Shown in pieces: positions 1 through 8,882 of a stretch of 64,000 bases of DNA. Below the pieces are notes generated by a model. It had not been told where the DNA came from. It worked only from the letters and a program-made list of their open reading frames with translations, and made no database searches. Position 1 is the stretch's first letter. Each line of letters starts with the position of its first letter. Made by a program: the position numbers and the translations under genes. This DNA is from Ferruginibacter sp. (GTDB lineage Bacteria; Bacteroidota; Bacteroidia; Chitinophagales; Chitinophagaceae): positions 1 through 64,000 of the forward strand of contig JAURKC010000004.1 of the NCBI GenBank assembly GCA_030831945.1. The letters are read 5' to 3'.

Positions 1-429
1 AAAGATCCGAGTAAAGTGGACCGAAGCGCTGCGTATGCTGCGCGTCATATTGCCAAAAATCTTGTTGCTGCCGGTGTTGCTGATGAAGTTTTAGTACAGC
101 TAAGTTATGCGATTGGTGTAGCTCAACCCACCTCTGTTTTTGTAAATACCTATGGAACTGCAAACGTCGATCTTTCTGATAGTGCAATTGCAGATAAAAT
201 CACCTCAATATTTGACCTTAGCCCCTATGCAATCGAAACCCGTTTAAAATTGCGAAATCCAATTTACCTCGAAACCGCTTCTTATGGGCATATGGGGCGT
301 CAGCCTCGTATCGTAAACAAGACCTTCGAATCGCCCTACAACGGAAAAGTCACCAAAGAAGTAGAACTTTTCACTTGGGAAAAACTAGATGCCGTAAAAG
401 AGGTTAAAAAACTTTTCGGATTAAAATAG
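1..429 (+). CDS. metK: S-adenosylmethionine synthase, C-terminal part (cut by window edge)
   Basis: This is the C-terminal 142 residues of methionine adenosyltransferase, a cytoplasmic enzyme that makes S-adenosylmethionine from ATP and methionine. The reading frame is open from base 1 with [15 protein letters not shown], the conserved segment of the C-terminal domain that holds the lysine and aspartate of the active site, followed by AKNLVAAG and the IGVAQP motif typical of MetK. The N-terminal two thirds lie outside the window. A strong hairpin terminator follows within 40 bases, so it probably ends its transcript. The internal ATG at 16 is an artefact of truncation, not a start. Identification is very secure. 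Confidence 0.97.
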   Translation, partial: KDPSKVDRSAAYAARHIAKNLVAAGVADEVLVQLSYAIGVAQPTSVFVNTYGTANVDLSDSAIADKITSIFDLSPYAIETRLKLRNPIYLETASYGHMGRQPRIVNKTFESPYNGKVTKEVELFTWEKLDAVKEVKKLFGLK

Positions 430-464
430 TTTTCTACCACAAGAGATTTCAATTAATGATTTAC

Positions 465-502
465 AAGAGACCATAAGTTTGAAAAAAACTATGGTCTCTT
501 TT
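465..502 (+). terminator. Rho-independent terminator after metK
   Basis: An 11-base arm AAGAGACCATA (465-475) pairs with TATGGTCTCTT (490-500), extended inward by AGTTT/AAACT with one bulged A, and is followed by a short T run. It lies between metK and rlmB and would separate their transcripts. Confidence 0.85.
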
Positions 503-528
503 GCTTAAATAACATTTAATTTTGACAG

Positions 529-1296
529 GTGAAAAATTTCAGACAACAACAGCAAAGGCCTAAAAAAAATACCTTAGTAATTGGACGAAAGGCAATTATT
601 GAAGCCATGCAAACGGGTAAGCAACTTGAACGTATTTATATGCAGTCTACTATTCATGGCGATACAGTGGATGAAATTCGTAAGTTAGCCGAGCAAAACT
701 TAGTTCCAATTAATAAAGTGCCTATAGAGAAACTAAACGGATTCAATATCAGTAACCACGAAGGTTGTGTGGCTATTATTAGTAAAATTCAATACCAAGA
801 TCTCCAAAATATTATTTCTTTTATTGTTGAGAATGGGCAAGTGCCCTTGTTTTTGATATTAGATGGAATTACAGATATTAGAAATATTGGAGCCATTGCA
901 AGAAGTGCTTTTTGTTTCGGCGTAAATGCGATCATCATTCCTGATAAAGGGGTTGGCGCACTTAATGAAGATGCTATATTAACCTCGGCTGGAGCACTTG
1001 AAAAAATTCCTGTTTGTAGAGTGAATAGTTTAATGAAAACAGTTGACGAACTCCATTTAAATGGCATTCAAGTTTTTGCAAGTGAAATGACGGCAAAGAA
1101 AAAACTTTTTGAACTCAATCTTACGGAACCATGTGCTTTAGTGATGGGAGGAGAGGAACATGGAGTATATCCTGCATTGATGAAAATATGCGATCAACAA
1201 TTTCAAATACCAATGACTGGTGATTTTGAATCACTCAATGTGTCAGTTGCAACGGGGGTTATCTTATATGAAGCGATGAAACAAAGGTTAGGTTAA
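529..1296 (+). CDS. rlmB: 23S rRNA (guanosine-2'-O)-methyltransferase, RlmB/TrmH (SPOUT) family
   Basis: This SAM-dependent SPOUT methyltransferase is expected to 2'-O-methylate a guanosine of 23S rRNA. The protein has 255 residues, the normal family length. An N-terminal substrate-binding domain (about 15-90) begins with VIGRKAIIEAM. The SpoU domain follows with three usual motifs: motif 1 DGITDIRNIGAIARSA (about 112-127), motif 2 ALVMGGEEHGV (about 203-213) and motif 3 IPMTGDFESLNVSVATGV (about 227-244). The start is GTG at 529, the only start in frame before the conserved N-terminal domain. The RlmB name within the TrmH group is by overall length and motif spelling and could be another member, such as a tRNA Gm18 methyltransferase. 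Confidence 0.9.
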   Translation: MKNFRQQQQRPKKNTLVIGRKAIIEAMQTGKQLERIYMQSTIHGDTVDEIRKLAEQNLVPINKVPIEKLNGFNISNHEGCVAIISKIQYQDLQNIISFIVENGQVPLFLILDGITDIRNIGAIARSAFCFGVNAIIIPDKGVGALNEDAILTSAGALEKIPVCRVNSLMKTVDELHLNGIQVFASEMTAKKKLFELNLTEPCALVMGGEEHGVYPALMKICDQQFQIPMTGDFESLNVSVATGVILYEAMKQRLG

Positions 1297-1306
1297 CCGA
1301 TTCAAT

Positions 1307-2056
1307 TTATTCTTGCATATCGGTAGTTGAATAATTTGATTGATCAGCCGTTTTACTAGAGTCTGCAACGAGTTGATCCATTGTCCTAATTTCAGCTTCT
1401 GTGAAATTCCTCCATTTACCAATGGGTAAATTAGTAAGGGTAATATTCATAATCCTCACTCTTTTTAGCGCGGTTACATTATAACCTAAAGCAAGGCACA
1501 TTCTTCTAATTTGGCGGTTGAGTCCCTGTGTAAGTATAATCCGAAAGCGATTTTTACCTTCTTGTTTTACAAAGCACTTTTTTGTTACCGTATCGAGTAT
1601 GCGAATTCCATTACTCATTTTATTTACAAAGTCTCCACTGATAGGCTTATCAACCGTTACAACATATTCTTTCTCATGGTTATTGCCCGCTCTTAAAATT
1701 TTATTTACAATATCACCGTCATTGGTTAAAAAGATTAATCCCTCTGAAGGCTTGTCCAGTCTGCCTATTGGGAATATTCTACTCTTGAAATTGATAAATG
1801 AAATGATATTATTTTTGTCTTTTAAATCGGTAGTACAAGTAATGCCTACGGGTTTGTTAAAAACAAGGTAAACTGTTTTATCCTTTTTTTTAATGGGCTC
1901 TCCGTCAATCTCCACTGTATCACCTGGCAATACACGGTTTCCTTTAATCGCTATATTATCATTAATGGTAACTCTTGCTTGTTCAATGAATTTATCTGCT
2001 TCTCTACGAGAGCAAAATCCTGTTTCACTGATATATTTATTTAAACTTTTATCCAT
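1307..2056 (-). CDS. rluF: 23S rRNA pseudouridine synthase, RsuA/RluF type
   Basis: The protein converts specific uridines in rRNA to pseudouridine. An N-terminal S4 RNA-binding domain (LNKYISETGFCSRREADKFI, followed by the ING-like turn) precedes a catalytic domain with NKPVGITCT and the active-site aspartate in GRLDKPSEGL. The C-terminal RQIRRMCLALGY motif is typical of RsuA/RluB/RluE/RluF. The closest match by eye is RluF, which acts at 23S position 2604. The frame extends to an ATG at 2092, but the MDKSLNKYIS start at 2056 fits family N-termini better, so I chose it. The C-terminal tail of about 20 polar residues is not part of the domain. It converges on rlmB with only 10 bases between the stop codons. 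Confidence 0.87.
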   Translation of the reverse strand: MDKSLNKYISETGFCSRREADKFIEQARVTINDNIAIKGNRVLPGDTVEIDGEPIKKKDKTVYLVFNKPVGITCTTDLKDKNNIISFINFKSRIFPIGRLDKPSEGLIFLTNDGDIVNKILRAGNNHEKEYVVTVDKPISGDFVNKMSNGIRILDTVTKKCFVKQEGKNRFRIILTQGLNRQIRRMCLALGYNVTALKRVRIMNITLTNLPIGKWRNFTEAEIRTMDQLVADSSKTADQSNYSTTDMQE

Positions 2057-2092
2057 TGATTCAATTGACAATTGGAGTATACTGTTATTCAA

Positions 2093-2491
2093 CAGTCTAC
2101 TCGAATATTTTCACAAGTTATTGATAATTTTAAAATTATCATTTAAAGTGAATTTCTTACCGTAAAATAAAAATTAGCTTCAATATATCCGGGTGATTGA
2201 TGGATCATTATTTCAGCTACCTTGTTCTGCATCATTTAAAAATTGATGAATATAGTAGTAATGGTTGAAAAGTAATTAGTATGGGGGACTACTTTAAAAT
2301 TGATAGAATTTAAATGAGTTGACTAAAAGAGGAAAACAAAGACATTTGCCGTATAAGATTTTTTACCAAAACAAAGTCTGATAAAGTACTGGTTTTTGAT
2401 ATTTTACTAACGACAGAACAGAAGTGATGGTAATTATCCTAGTAGGAGAGCGATTTAAGTTAAAGCTTAATCCTTCTGAATGAATGATCGT
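2093..2491. other. Gene-free AT-rich stretch
   Basis: About 400 bases between the rluF start and the NusG-like relic contain no open frame that I recognise on either strand. The stretch may be eroded coding sequence, because short fragments read without stops for 20-30 codons, but none matches a family with enough residues to name it. Confidence 0.5.
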
Positions 2492-2935
2492 TTATTGTAA
2501 AAGTAAATGGATATTTTTTGAAGGTAAAATAGCGTCTTGAAATTCTTTTTTTATAATTATTGGTTGGTCTATTTCCTTTTCTGCATTTAAGTTGTAGCCT
2601 ATTGTTGGTATTATTACGGCAAGTGTTTTTATATTTTTAGAAGGTGATTCTCCTTTAATGTTGAACAAGTTGTTTTCATTTAAACTAACTCCATCTAATT
2701 GGTTGATAGTCGATTTTTCAAGTTGGATATTATTATACTGATGAGTAATTAATTGAATCGTTTCTATTTCTTACCATTTAATAATTGCAGGTTCATTTAA
2801 CCAATAAAGAAAATTAATTATTCCAGGAATTTGCTTTACTAATTCAATTTGGTAATTTGAAATGAAGATAAATTGGTGTGACGTGAAAAGCGACTTTCTG
2901 TTTAATGGAAGGGTAGAAGAATTTAGAGTGTTATA
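2492..2935 (-). pseudogene. Decayed NusG/UpxY-like transcription antiterminator gene
   Basis: Read on the minus strand, this stretch encodes an almost complete NusG-like protein interrupted by one TAA at 2773-2771, directly after a TGG codon. Before the stop the frame reads RKSLFTSHQFIFIS, then QIPGIINFLYWL and NEPAIIKW. This is the NGN-domain core, in which family members read roughly PLF-SYVFV and PGVVNFVYWLGKPAII. After the stop the same frame continues with EIETIQ and later IKTLAVIIPTIGYNLNAE, the family's KOW-like tail (usually VVLPSLGY-L-AE), to a normal stop at 2492. The first 30 or so N-terminal residues are not recognisable. Intact relatives sit at the head of capsule or exopolysaccharide operons in Bacteroidota. 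No polysaccharide operon is adjacent here, so this looks like a remnant. Confidence 0.78.
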
Positions 2936-2945
2936 TAAATTAAAT

Positions 2946-2990
2946 AAAGCCCTAAAAAAGACTTTCCATTCCTTTTTTTAGGGCTTTATC
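2946..2990 (-). terminator. Hairpin terminator after the Dabb gene
   Basis: A 15-base arm AAAGCCCTAAAAAAG (2946-2960) pairs with CTTTTTTTAGGGCTT (2972-2986) across an 11-base loop. It lies 36 bases past the stop of the minus-strand Dabb gene. The A/T-rich inner stem and flanks could terminate in both directions. Confidence 0.75.
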
Positions 2991-3025
2991 AAAATAAAAT
3001 AGTTGATTAACTAGTTCAAGATTAT

Positions 3026-3340
3026 TTATCGTGCTTCAACGGAATCATAAACGATTACTTTTGACCATAATGATTTACATTCAGCTACAAATGCTAGATG
3101 ATCTGGATCAACCTGGTAACTTGCTTGATCTTCATCATTTTTGAAGGTTAACAATAAAGAAACTGCATAAGAACTGTCGATAACAGGTCGGTTAGTATCA
3201 GCTGGAATTCCAATATGATATTGCTGAATACTCTTTACAGACGATAGTTTTCTTAATCCTGCAATTAGCTTATCTCTGTCAGTAGTGCTAGTTGGATTAT
3301 TAAGCCAAAAATACACCTGATGAATAAATACGTTTTCCAT
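3026..3340 (-). CDS. Dabb family protein (stress-responsive A/B barrel)
   Basis: A 104-residue cytoplasmic protein with one Dabb ferredoxin-like domain. It opens with FIHQVYFWLNNP, matching the typical H-x-V-x-F-x-L-K strand, and contains LRKLSSVKSIQQYHIGIP and SYAVSLLLTFKNDEDQASYQVDPDH, the usual second half where a conserved histidine ends the helix. Dabb proteins dimerise into barrels, and most bacterial members have no known reaction. It is monocistronic, with its own promoter (3359-3366) and terminator (2946-2990). The family assignment is firm and the role is unknown. Confidence 0.85.
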   Translation of the reverse strand: MENVFIHQVYFWLNNPTSTTDRDKLIAGLRKLSSVKSIQQYHIGIPADTNRPVIDSSYAVSLLLTFKNDEDQASYQVDPDHLAFVAECKSLWSKVIVYDSVEAR

Positions 3341-3358
3341 AAAAATATTTTTTAGATT

Positions 3359-3366
3359 GCAAATAT
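3359..3366 (-). promoter_or_regulatory. Bacteroidota -7 box for the Dabb gene
   Basis: On the minus strand the sequence is TATATTTG, an exact TAnnTTTG match, 18 bases before the ATG. No clear -33 TTG was seen. Confidence 0.5.
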
Positions 3367-3482
3367 AGCTATTTCTTCTTGCAGGATTTTGATCGATAAG
3401 GCATAAACCATCAAAATATTTGAATGAATCAGATTGATATTTTTTATCAATTTATTGCTTACTTTTAGTAAAAATCTAAAAT

Positions 3483-4319
3483 ATGTATACTAGACGCAGT
3501 TTTATAAAAAACAGTAGTTCTCTTGCATTGGGGGCTGCCTTTCTATCTTCTTTTGAAGTAAATGGAAAAAAAACAAATAATCCCGGTATTCAGTTATATA
3601 CTTTTCGAAAAGAGATGACGGAAGATGCCGTAGGTACCTTAAAAATTATTGCGGGATTAGGAATTAAGCAAATTGAATGTTCTTCAGGTAAGAAGGGTGC
3701 TTATTTTGGTTTGAAACCTGATGAAATGAAAAAAATCTGTTCAGATCTTGGTATGACTATACGCAGTGGTCATGTATCATTGAATGACAAATGGAATCAA
3801 ACGATGGATGAGGCGCAATTGTCAGGCCAGGAATACCTTATTTGTTCTTCATTACCCTCCCGTGGACAAACCATCGATAATTATAAAAAAGTATCCGAAA
3901 AGTTCAATCAAGCTGGAGAAGATTGTAAGAAAAGAGGGATAAAATTTGGATACCACAACCACGAATTTGAATTTGAAAAAGAGAATGGGGTTACCTTATA
4001 TGATGTTTTAATGGATAATACAGATCCATCTTTAGTTCATATGGAGCTCGATCTAGGTTGGGTTGTAGCTAGCGGAAATGATCCTTTAGCTTATTTTAAG
4101 AAATATAAAGGACGTTTTCCCCTATGGCATTTAAAAGATATGGATTTGGTGAAAATGCATAGTACAGAATTTGGAAAGGGTGGATTGAATATTCAACAAA
4201 TGTTTGATAATAGTAAGCAATCTGGATTGAAATACTTCTTTATTGAGCAGGAAGAATATAGTTCAACTCCCTTAGAAAGTATGAAAATAAATATGGATTA
4301 TCTTAAAAAGATTAAATAG
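3483..4319 (+). CDS. Tat-exported sugar phosphate isomerase/epimerase-like protein (xylose isomerase-like TIM barrel)
   Basis: The 278-residue protein begins with a twin-arginine signal (TRRSFIKNSSSLALGAAF), so it should be folded in the cytoplasm and exported. The rest is an AP-endonuclease-2/xylose isomerase-like TIM barrel: GIQLYTFR at the first strand, IKQIECSS, KFGYHNHEFEF around residue 160, HMELDLGWV near 190, and FPLWHLKDMD and FIEQEEY at the end. The histidines, glutamates and aspartates in these strands are those that usually bind a divalent metal. Family members act on sugars or inositols (isomerases, epimerases, 3-keto-sugar enzymes). The substrate cannot be read from sequence. 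It appears to be a single gene. Confidence 0.85.
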   Translation: MYTRRSFIKNSSSLALGAAFLSSFEVNGKKTNNPGIQLYTFRKEMTEDAVGTLKIIAGLGIKQIECSSGKKGAYFGLKPDEMKKICSDLGMTIRSGHVSLNDKWNQTMDEAQLSGQEYLICSSLPSRGQTIDNYKKVSEKFNQAGEDCKKRGIKFGYHNHEFEFEKENGVTLYDVLMDNTDPSLVHMELDLGWVVASGNDPLAYFKKYKGRFPLWHLKDMDLVKMHSTEFGKGGLNIQQMFDNSKQSGLKYFFIEQEEYSSTPLESMKINMDYLKKIK

Positions 4320-4366
4320 GATTTAAATTCTTCAAAACAGACCATCATTCTCCCGTTTTGGTGTTT

Positions 4367-4374
4367 TATCTTTG
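4367..4374 (+). promoter_or_regulatory. -7 box before the UbiD-family gene
   Basis: TATCTTTG matches TAnnTTTG exactly and lies 18 bases before the ATG at 4392, suggesting a very short leader. The -33 element is not obvious. Confidence 0.5.
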
Positions 4375-4391
4375 CTTCGAAAAATTATAGA

Positions 4392-6230
4392 ATGGGTTAT
4401 TCAACGCTGGAAGAAAGTTTAATTGATCTTGAAACTAAGGGCCAACTAATTCGAGTTAAAGAATTGGTTGATCCTTATCTTGAAATGTCAGCGATTCATT
4501 TAAGAGTTTACGCTGCAGGTGGTCCTGCCTTGTTATTCGAAAATGTGAAGGGAAGTAAATTTAGAGTAGCGTCTAATATATTTGGCACGCTGGACAGAAG
4601 TAAATTTATTTTTAGAGATACCCTTCCTTTGGTCCAACAGTTGATTGAGTTAAAAAATGACCCTATAAAGGCTGTAAAAAATCCGATTAAAAATCTCAGT
4701 GCTGGTTGGGCAGCTCTAAAATCCTTGCCGCTTAAAAATCCGCTAAAAAAACCTGCACTTTTTCAAGAAATAAAGATCGAGGATATTCCGCTTATTCATC
4801 ATTGGCCGATGGATGGTGGCGCTTTTGTGACGCTTCCTCAAGTGTATACCGAAGATGTTGATCAGCCTGGTATTATGAAAGCCAATCTTGGAATGTATCG
4901 TATTCAATTGACTGGCAATGACTACGTACTCAATGAAGAAATAGGACTACATTATCAACTTCATAGAGGGATTGGTGTACATCAGACTAAGGCGAATAAG
5001 AAAGGTCTTCCTTTAAAGGTGAGCATTTTTGTGGGTGGTCCACCTGCCCATAGTGTTAGTGCGGTAATGCCCTTACCTGAAGGTATTAGTGAAATGACTT
5101 TTGCTGGTGTATTAGGAAATCGAAGATTCAGGTACACCTATGTGGATGGCTATTGCATTAGCACGGATGCTGATTTTGTAATTACTGGAGAGGTTTATCC
5201 AGAAGATAATAAACCAGAGGGGCCATTTGGAGATCATCTAGGTTATTATAGCCTCCAGCATGATTTTCCGCTATTAAAAGTGCATAAAGTATTTGCTAAA
5301 AAAGATGCCATTTGGCCTTTTACAGTAGTTGGAAGGCCACCTCAAGAAGATACCAGTTTTGGACATTTGATTCATGAAATGACTGGAACTGCTTTGCAAG
5401 CAGAGATTCCCGGATTAAAGGAAGTGCACGCTGTGGATGCAGCAGGGGTTCATCCTTTGTTATTGGCTATTGGAAGTGAACGTTATACCCCTTATGCGCC
5501 AACCCAGCAACCTTCTGAAATTTTGACTATTGCTAACCATGTTCTGGGGACTGGTCAACTGAGTCTTGCTAAATTTTTATTCATTACCGCTGATGATACC
5601 AATGAGTTGAGCACTCATAATATAAAAAGCTATTTTGAATATATTTTACAAAGAATTGACCTTAGTCGCGATATTCATTTTTATACTAACACCACCATTG
5701 ATACACTCGATTATTCAGGTACTTCTATCAACAATGGAAGTAAGGTGGTGATAGCTGCCTATGGTGAGGTACGCAGATCATTAGCTACTTCAGTACCCAA
5801 TTGTCTTAATAATTTACAGGGATTTCAAAACCCTCAACTGGTTTTACCGGGGGTTATGGCTCTTCAGGCTACAGCTTTCATTAATTACACTGAAGCACAA
5901 ATTGAATTTACTAATTTGGATAGTCAGCTAAGTAACAGTCTTGCTAGTTTAGAAGGTGTTCCACTTATTATTATTTGTGACGATGCTAATTTCGTGAGTG
6001 AAAATAGTAACAATTTTTTATGGACCACTTTCACCCGTAGTAATCCTTCTCATGATATCCATGGTATTGGAGCCTCCTTTGTAAATAAACATTGGGGTTG
6101 TAAAGGACCACTTGTAATTGATGCTCGTAGCAAACCTCACCATGCTCCTCCAGTGGTGGTAGATCCAATCACTAATAGTAAAATAAATTATTTATTTGAA
6201 AAGGGTGGAAGTTTATACGGTGTAGAATAA
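4392..6230 (+). CDS. UbiD-family prenyl-FMN-dependent decarboxylase (probable menaquinone-pathway type)
   Basis: A 612-residue member of the UbiD carboxy-lyase family, which uses prenylated FMN to decarboxylate aromatic or unsaturated acids. Visible family segments are LEMSAIHLRVYAAGGPALLFENV near the N-terminus, NLGMYRIQLTG and GPPAHSVSAVMPLPEGISEM in the middle, the acidic GEVYPEDNKPEGPFGDHLGYY loop, and VGRPPQEDT around residue 315. The length exceeds that of classical UbiD (about 490) and matches the long Bacteroidota form often annotated as menaquinone biosynthesis decarboxylase. That role is inference from family, because no mqn gene is nearby. No UbiX-like prenyltransferase gene is in the window, so the cofactor must be supplied from elsewhere. 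Confidence 0.87.
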   Translation: MGYSTLEESLIDLETKGQLIRVKELVDPYLEMSAIHLRVYAAGGPALLFENVKGSKFRVASNIFGTLDRSKFIFRDTLPLVQQLIELKNDPIKAVKNPIKNLSAGWAALKSLPLKNPLKKPALFQEIKIEDIPLIHHWPMDGGAFVTLPQVYTEDVDQPGIMKANLGMYRIQLTGNDYVLNEEIGLHYQLHRGIGVHQTKANKKGLPLKVSIFVGGPPAHSVSAVMPLPEGISEMTFAGVLGNRRFRYTYVDGYCISTDADFVITGEVYPEDNKPEGPFGDHLGYYSLQHDFPLLKVHKVFAKKDAIWPFTVVGRPPQEDTSFGHLIHEMTGTALQAEIPGLKEVHAVDAAGVHPLLLAIGSERYTPYAPTQQPSEILTIANHVLGTGQLSLAKFLFITADDTNELSTHNIKSYFEYILQRIDLSRDIHFYTNTTIDTLDYSGTSINNGSKVVIAAYGEVRRSLATSVPNCLNNLQGFQNPQLVLPGVMALQATAFINYTEAQIEFTNLDSQLSNSLASLEGVPLIIICDDANFVSENSNNFLWTTFTRSNPSHDIHGIGASFVNKHWGCKGPLVIDARSKPHHAPPVVVDPITNSKINYLFEKGGSLYGVE

Positions 6231-6587
6231 TTTTATTTTGTAAATCCAGAGCAATAAAAAAAGCCGATTTTAAAATTTATTTAATTCATTTTTTAGAATA
6301 ACTAACTATTCAACCATTTTAAATGGTAAATAAGGTAATCTTTAGAAAGGAATTTTTAAAAGTTCTTGATTGAATAGTAGGTTGATATCAACTCATTAAT
6401 ATATTACAATAATTATAAATACATAGTAGTAATTATTATAATCATAAAATTCTTCCATTTTATTTATTATTAAAGAGTAAATAAGCTCATGATCAAATAT
6501 TTTACCTATTCATATTTTACTATTTGTAAACAAGGTTTCTTTTATTAAAATCACCTAAACAAAATCACCAATCCACCGAAAATCAGT
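6231..6587. other. Gene-free AT-rich intergenic region before lepA
   Basis: About 360 very AT-rich bases with no convincing coding frame. A small palindrome, ACCATTTTAAATGGT, lies around 6313-6327. Nothing else stands out apart from the lepA promoter at its right end. Confidence 0.6.
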
Positions 6588-6595
6588 TAGTTTTG
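6588..6595 (+). promoter_or_regulatory. -7 box before lepA
   Basis: TAGTTTTG is an exact TAnnTTTG match, 26 bases before the lepA ATG. No good -33 TTG was found at the expected 17-23 base spacing. Confidence 0.45.
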
Positions 6596-6621
6596 CAGCA
6601 CTTAAACGTATTATAGAAGGG

Positions 6622-8412
6622 ATGAAAAATATTAGAAATTTTTGCATAATTGCACATATTGATCACGGTAAGAGTACATTGGCTGATCGTTTATTAGAAT
6701 TTACCCATACTATTGGGGAACGTGATATGCAAGCCCAAGTACTCGATGATATGGATCTTGAAAGGGAAAAGGGGATTACTATTAAAAGTCATGCTATTCA
6801 AATTAATTATACTTGGAAAGGCGTTGAATATGTTTTCAATTTAATTGACACACCTGGTCACGTTGATTTTAGTTATGAGGTAAGTAGGGCCTTGGCAGCT
6901 TGCGAAGGTGCTTTATTGTTAGTAGATGCCTCTCAAGGTATTCAAGCGCAAACGATTAGTAATCTTTATTTGGCCATTGAAAATAATCTAGAGATTATTC
7001 CTGTGATCAATAAGATTGATATGGAAGGAGCGATGATACCAGAAGTAACCGATCAAATTGTAGAATTAATCGGTTGTAAGCCAGAAGAAATTTTATTAGC
7101 CAGTGGAAAAAGTGGAATTGGTATTGAAGATATTTTGACTGCAATCATAGAGCGTATACCTGCTCCAAAAGGTGATGTAGATGCACCTTTACAAGCGTTG
7201 ATTTTTGATAGTGTTTACAATAGTTTCAGAGGTATTATTGTTTATTATAGAGTGTTTAATGGCACCTTAAAGAAAAATGATAAAATTAAATTCAGTAATA
7301 CGGGGCTTGAATATGGTGCAGATGAAGTAGGTATTTTAAAAATGGGTTTGTCACCCAAAAATGAAGTTCGTGCAGGTGATGTAGGCTACATCATTACTGG
7401 TATTAAAAATGCAAGGGAAGTTAAAGTCGGTGATACCATTACTACAACGGTTAACGGATCTACTGAATCTATCAAAGGTTTTCAGGATGTTAAGCCAATG
7501 GTATTTGCGGGTATCTTCCCTGTAGAAACTGATGCATTTGAAGAGCTTCGTGATTGTATGGATAAACTACAATTGAATGATGCCTCGCTTACATTTGAAT
7601 TGGAAACCTCTAAAGCATTAGGTTTCGGTTTTCGTTGTGGATTTCTTGGAATGCTTCATATGGAAATTATTCAAGAAAGATTGGAAAGAGAGTTTAATCA
7701 AACCGTGATTACTACTGTTCCTAACGTTAGTTTTATTGCTACTACTTCTAGAGGTGAAGTAATCACTGTCAATAATCCTACTGAAATGCCTGATCCAACT
7801 AGGATTGAAAAAATTGAAGAACCTTTTATTCGAGCTCAAATGATTAGCAAGCCAGAATATATTGGTAATATCATGACCCTTTGTATCAGTAAGAGAGGTG
7901 TTTTAGTTAGTCAAGGTTATTTAACTCCTTCTCGTGTAGAATTATCTTTCGATATGCCGCTAACTGAAATCGTATTCGATTTTTATGATAAATTAAAAAG
8001 TATGACAAGGGGCTACGCTTCCTTTGATTACCATCCAATTGAATATAGAGCGAGTGATATTGTAAAAATGGATATTTTACTCAATGGAGAAAAAGTAGAT
8101 GCTTTGAGTGCATTGATCCATAGGGCTAGATCCCATGAATTTGGACGTAAACTTTGTGAAAAGTTAAAAGAACTCCTTCCTCGTCAGCAATTTCAAATTG
8201 CCATACAAGCTGCCATAGGTGCCAAAGTAGTAGCAAGGGAAAATATCAGTGCAATGCGCAAGGATGTTACTGCTAAATGCTATGGTGGTGATATTAGTCG
8301 TAAACGCAAGCTCTTGGAAAAACAAAAAGAAGGAAAGAAGCGGATGAAGCAGATAGGAAATGTGGAAGTACCGCAGGAAGCTTTTCTAGCAGTTTTGAAA
8401 CTTAACGATTAA
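6622..8412 (+). CDS. lepA: Elongation factor 4 (LepA)
   Basis: LepA is a ribosome-associated GTPase that can back-translocate stalled ribosomes and affects initiation and assembly. The 596-residue protein is full length. G1 is AHIDHGKST (about 10-18), G3 is DTPGHVDF (about 76-83) and G4 is NKID near residue 131. EF-G-like domains III and V follow, with [17 protein letters not shown]. The LepA-specific C-terminal domain ends with [16 protein letters not shown], then [17 protein letters not shown] and the invariant VPQEAF. It is a stand-alone gene with its own promoter. Confidence 0.98.
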   Translation: MKNIRNFCIIAHIDHGKSTLADRLLEFTHTIGERDMQAQVLDDMDLEREKGITIKSHAIQINYTWKGVEYVFNLIDTPGHVDFSYEVSRALAACEGALLLVDASQGIQAQTISNLYLAIENNLEIIPVINKIDMEGAMIPEVTDQIVELIGCKPEEILLASGKSGIGIEDILTAIIERIPAPKGDVDAPLQALIFDSVYNSFRGIIVYYRVFNGTLKKNDKIKFSNTGLEYGADEVGILKMGLSPKNEVRAGDVGYIITGIKNAREVKVGDTITTTVNGSTESIKGFQDVKPMVFAGIFPVETDAFEELRDCMDKLQLNDASLTFELETSKALGFGFRCGFLGMLHMEIIQERLEREFNQTVITTVPNVSFIATTSRGEVITVNNPTEMPDPTRIEKIEEPFIRAQMISKPEYIGNIMTLCISKRGVLVSQGYLTPSRVELSFDMPLTEIVFDFYDKLKSMTRGYASFDYHPIEYRASDIVKMDILLNGEKVDALSALIHRARSHEFGRKLCEKLKELLPRQQFQIAIQAAIGAKVVARENISAMRKDVTAKCYGGDISRKRKLLEKQKEGKKRMKQIGNVEVPQEAFLAVLKLND

Positions 8413-8507
8413 AACCAAGCTTTGATTACCCTCCCTTAAGTTTACTAATTTAATTATGGGTTTAGTTTGAATTGGAGAAAGTAAGTGAGCAAACCTTTTA
8501 TAGAATT

Positions 8508-8840
8508 TTAGTAAAGTAAATGCTTCTTGCTTGAGTTCTTCCAACCTGCTTGGTTTTCATAGTCTGCAAAAAATATTTTAAGGTCTGCTTGGTTTTCATA
8601 GTCAACAAAAAATATTTTTTTAGATGCTTGATTAGCATAATCTGTAAAAAACCATTTACCATTATTGTCTCCAGCTTGATTATTGTATTTTACTTTAAAA
8701 ACTTTTAGATCAGCTTGGTTCTCGTATTTAACTACGTACACTTTAATATCTGCTTGATTGGAATATTGAACAGAAAATACTTTCTGAGAAAAGATATTTG
8801 ATGTGAATAGCATCGCTAGAATAAAAAGATATATTTTCAT
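8508..8840 (-). CDS. Secreted tandem-repeat protein of the 7(1) septoil-knot / DUF6150 type
   Basis: The 110-residue protein has a signal peptide (MKIYLFILAMLFTSNIFSQ) and is expected in the periplasm or outside the cell. The mature part is about seven imperfect repeats of some 11-13 residues with the core Y-x-N-Q-A-[DGS]-x-K-[IV]: YSNQADIKV, YENQADLKV, YNNQAGDN, YANQASKKI, YENQADLKI and YENQAGWKN. From memory this pattern is the family once called DUF6150, whose predicted fold is a deeply knotted small protein. No function is established. The neighbouring 315-residue secreted protein is on the same strand 42 bases upstream, so the two may be co-transcribed. The repeat and export are seen directly and the family name is recalled. 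Confidence 0.72.
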   Translation of the reverse strand: MKIYLFILAMLFTSNIFSQKVFSVQYSNQADIKVYVVKYENQADLKVFKVKYNNQAGDNNGKWFFTDYANQASKKIFFVDYENQADLKIFFADYENQAGWKNSSKKHLLY

Positions 8841-8882
8841 TGTAATTGTTTTATAGGATTAAAAGTATTTAAAGATAGTATT

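Noticed and set aside
1511..1871. Open frames on the plus strand opposite rluF
   Set aside because: They lie entirely within a clear conserved gene on the other strand and have no family motifs.
2290..2480. Plus-strand stretch reading ICRIRFFTKTKSDKVLVFD, reminiscent of a RelE/HigB-like toxin
   Set aside because: Only about 25 residues align by eye, the frame has stops on both sides, and no antitoxin partner is present. Too short to name.
7618..7839. Minus-strand open frame inside lepA
   Set aside because: It is a shadow of the conserved lepA coding sequence with no start signal or recognisable domain.
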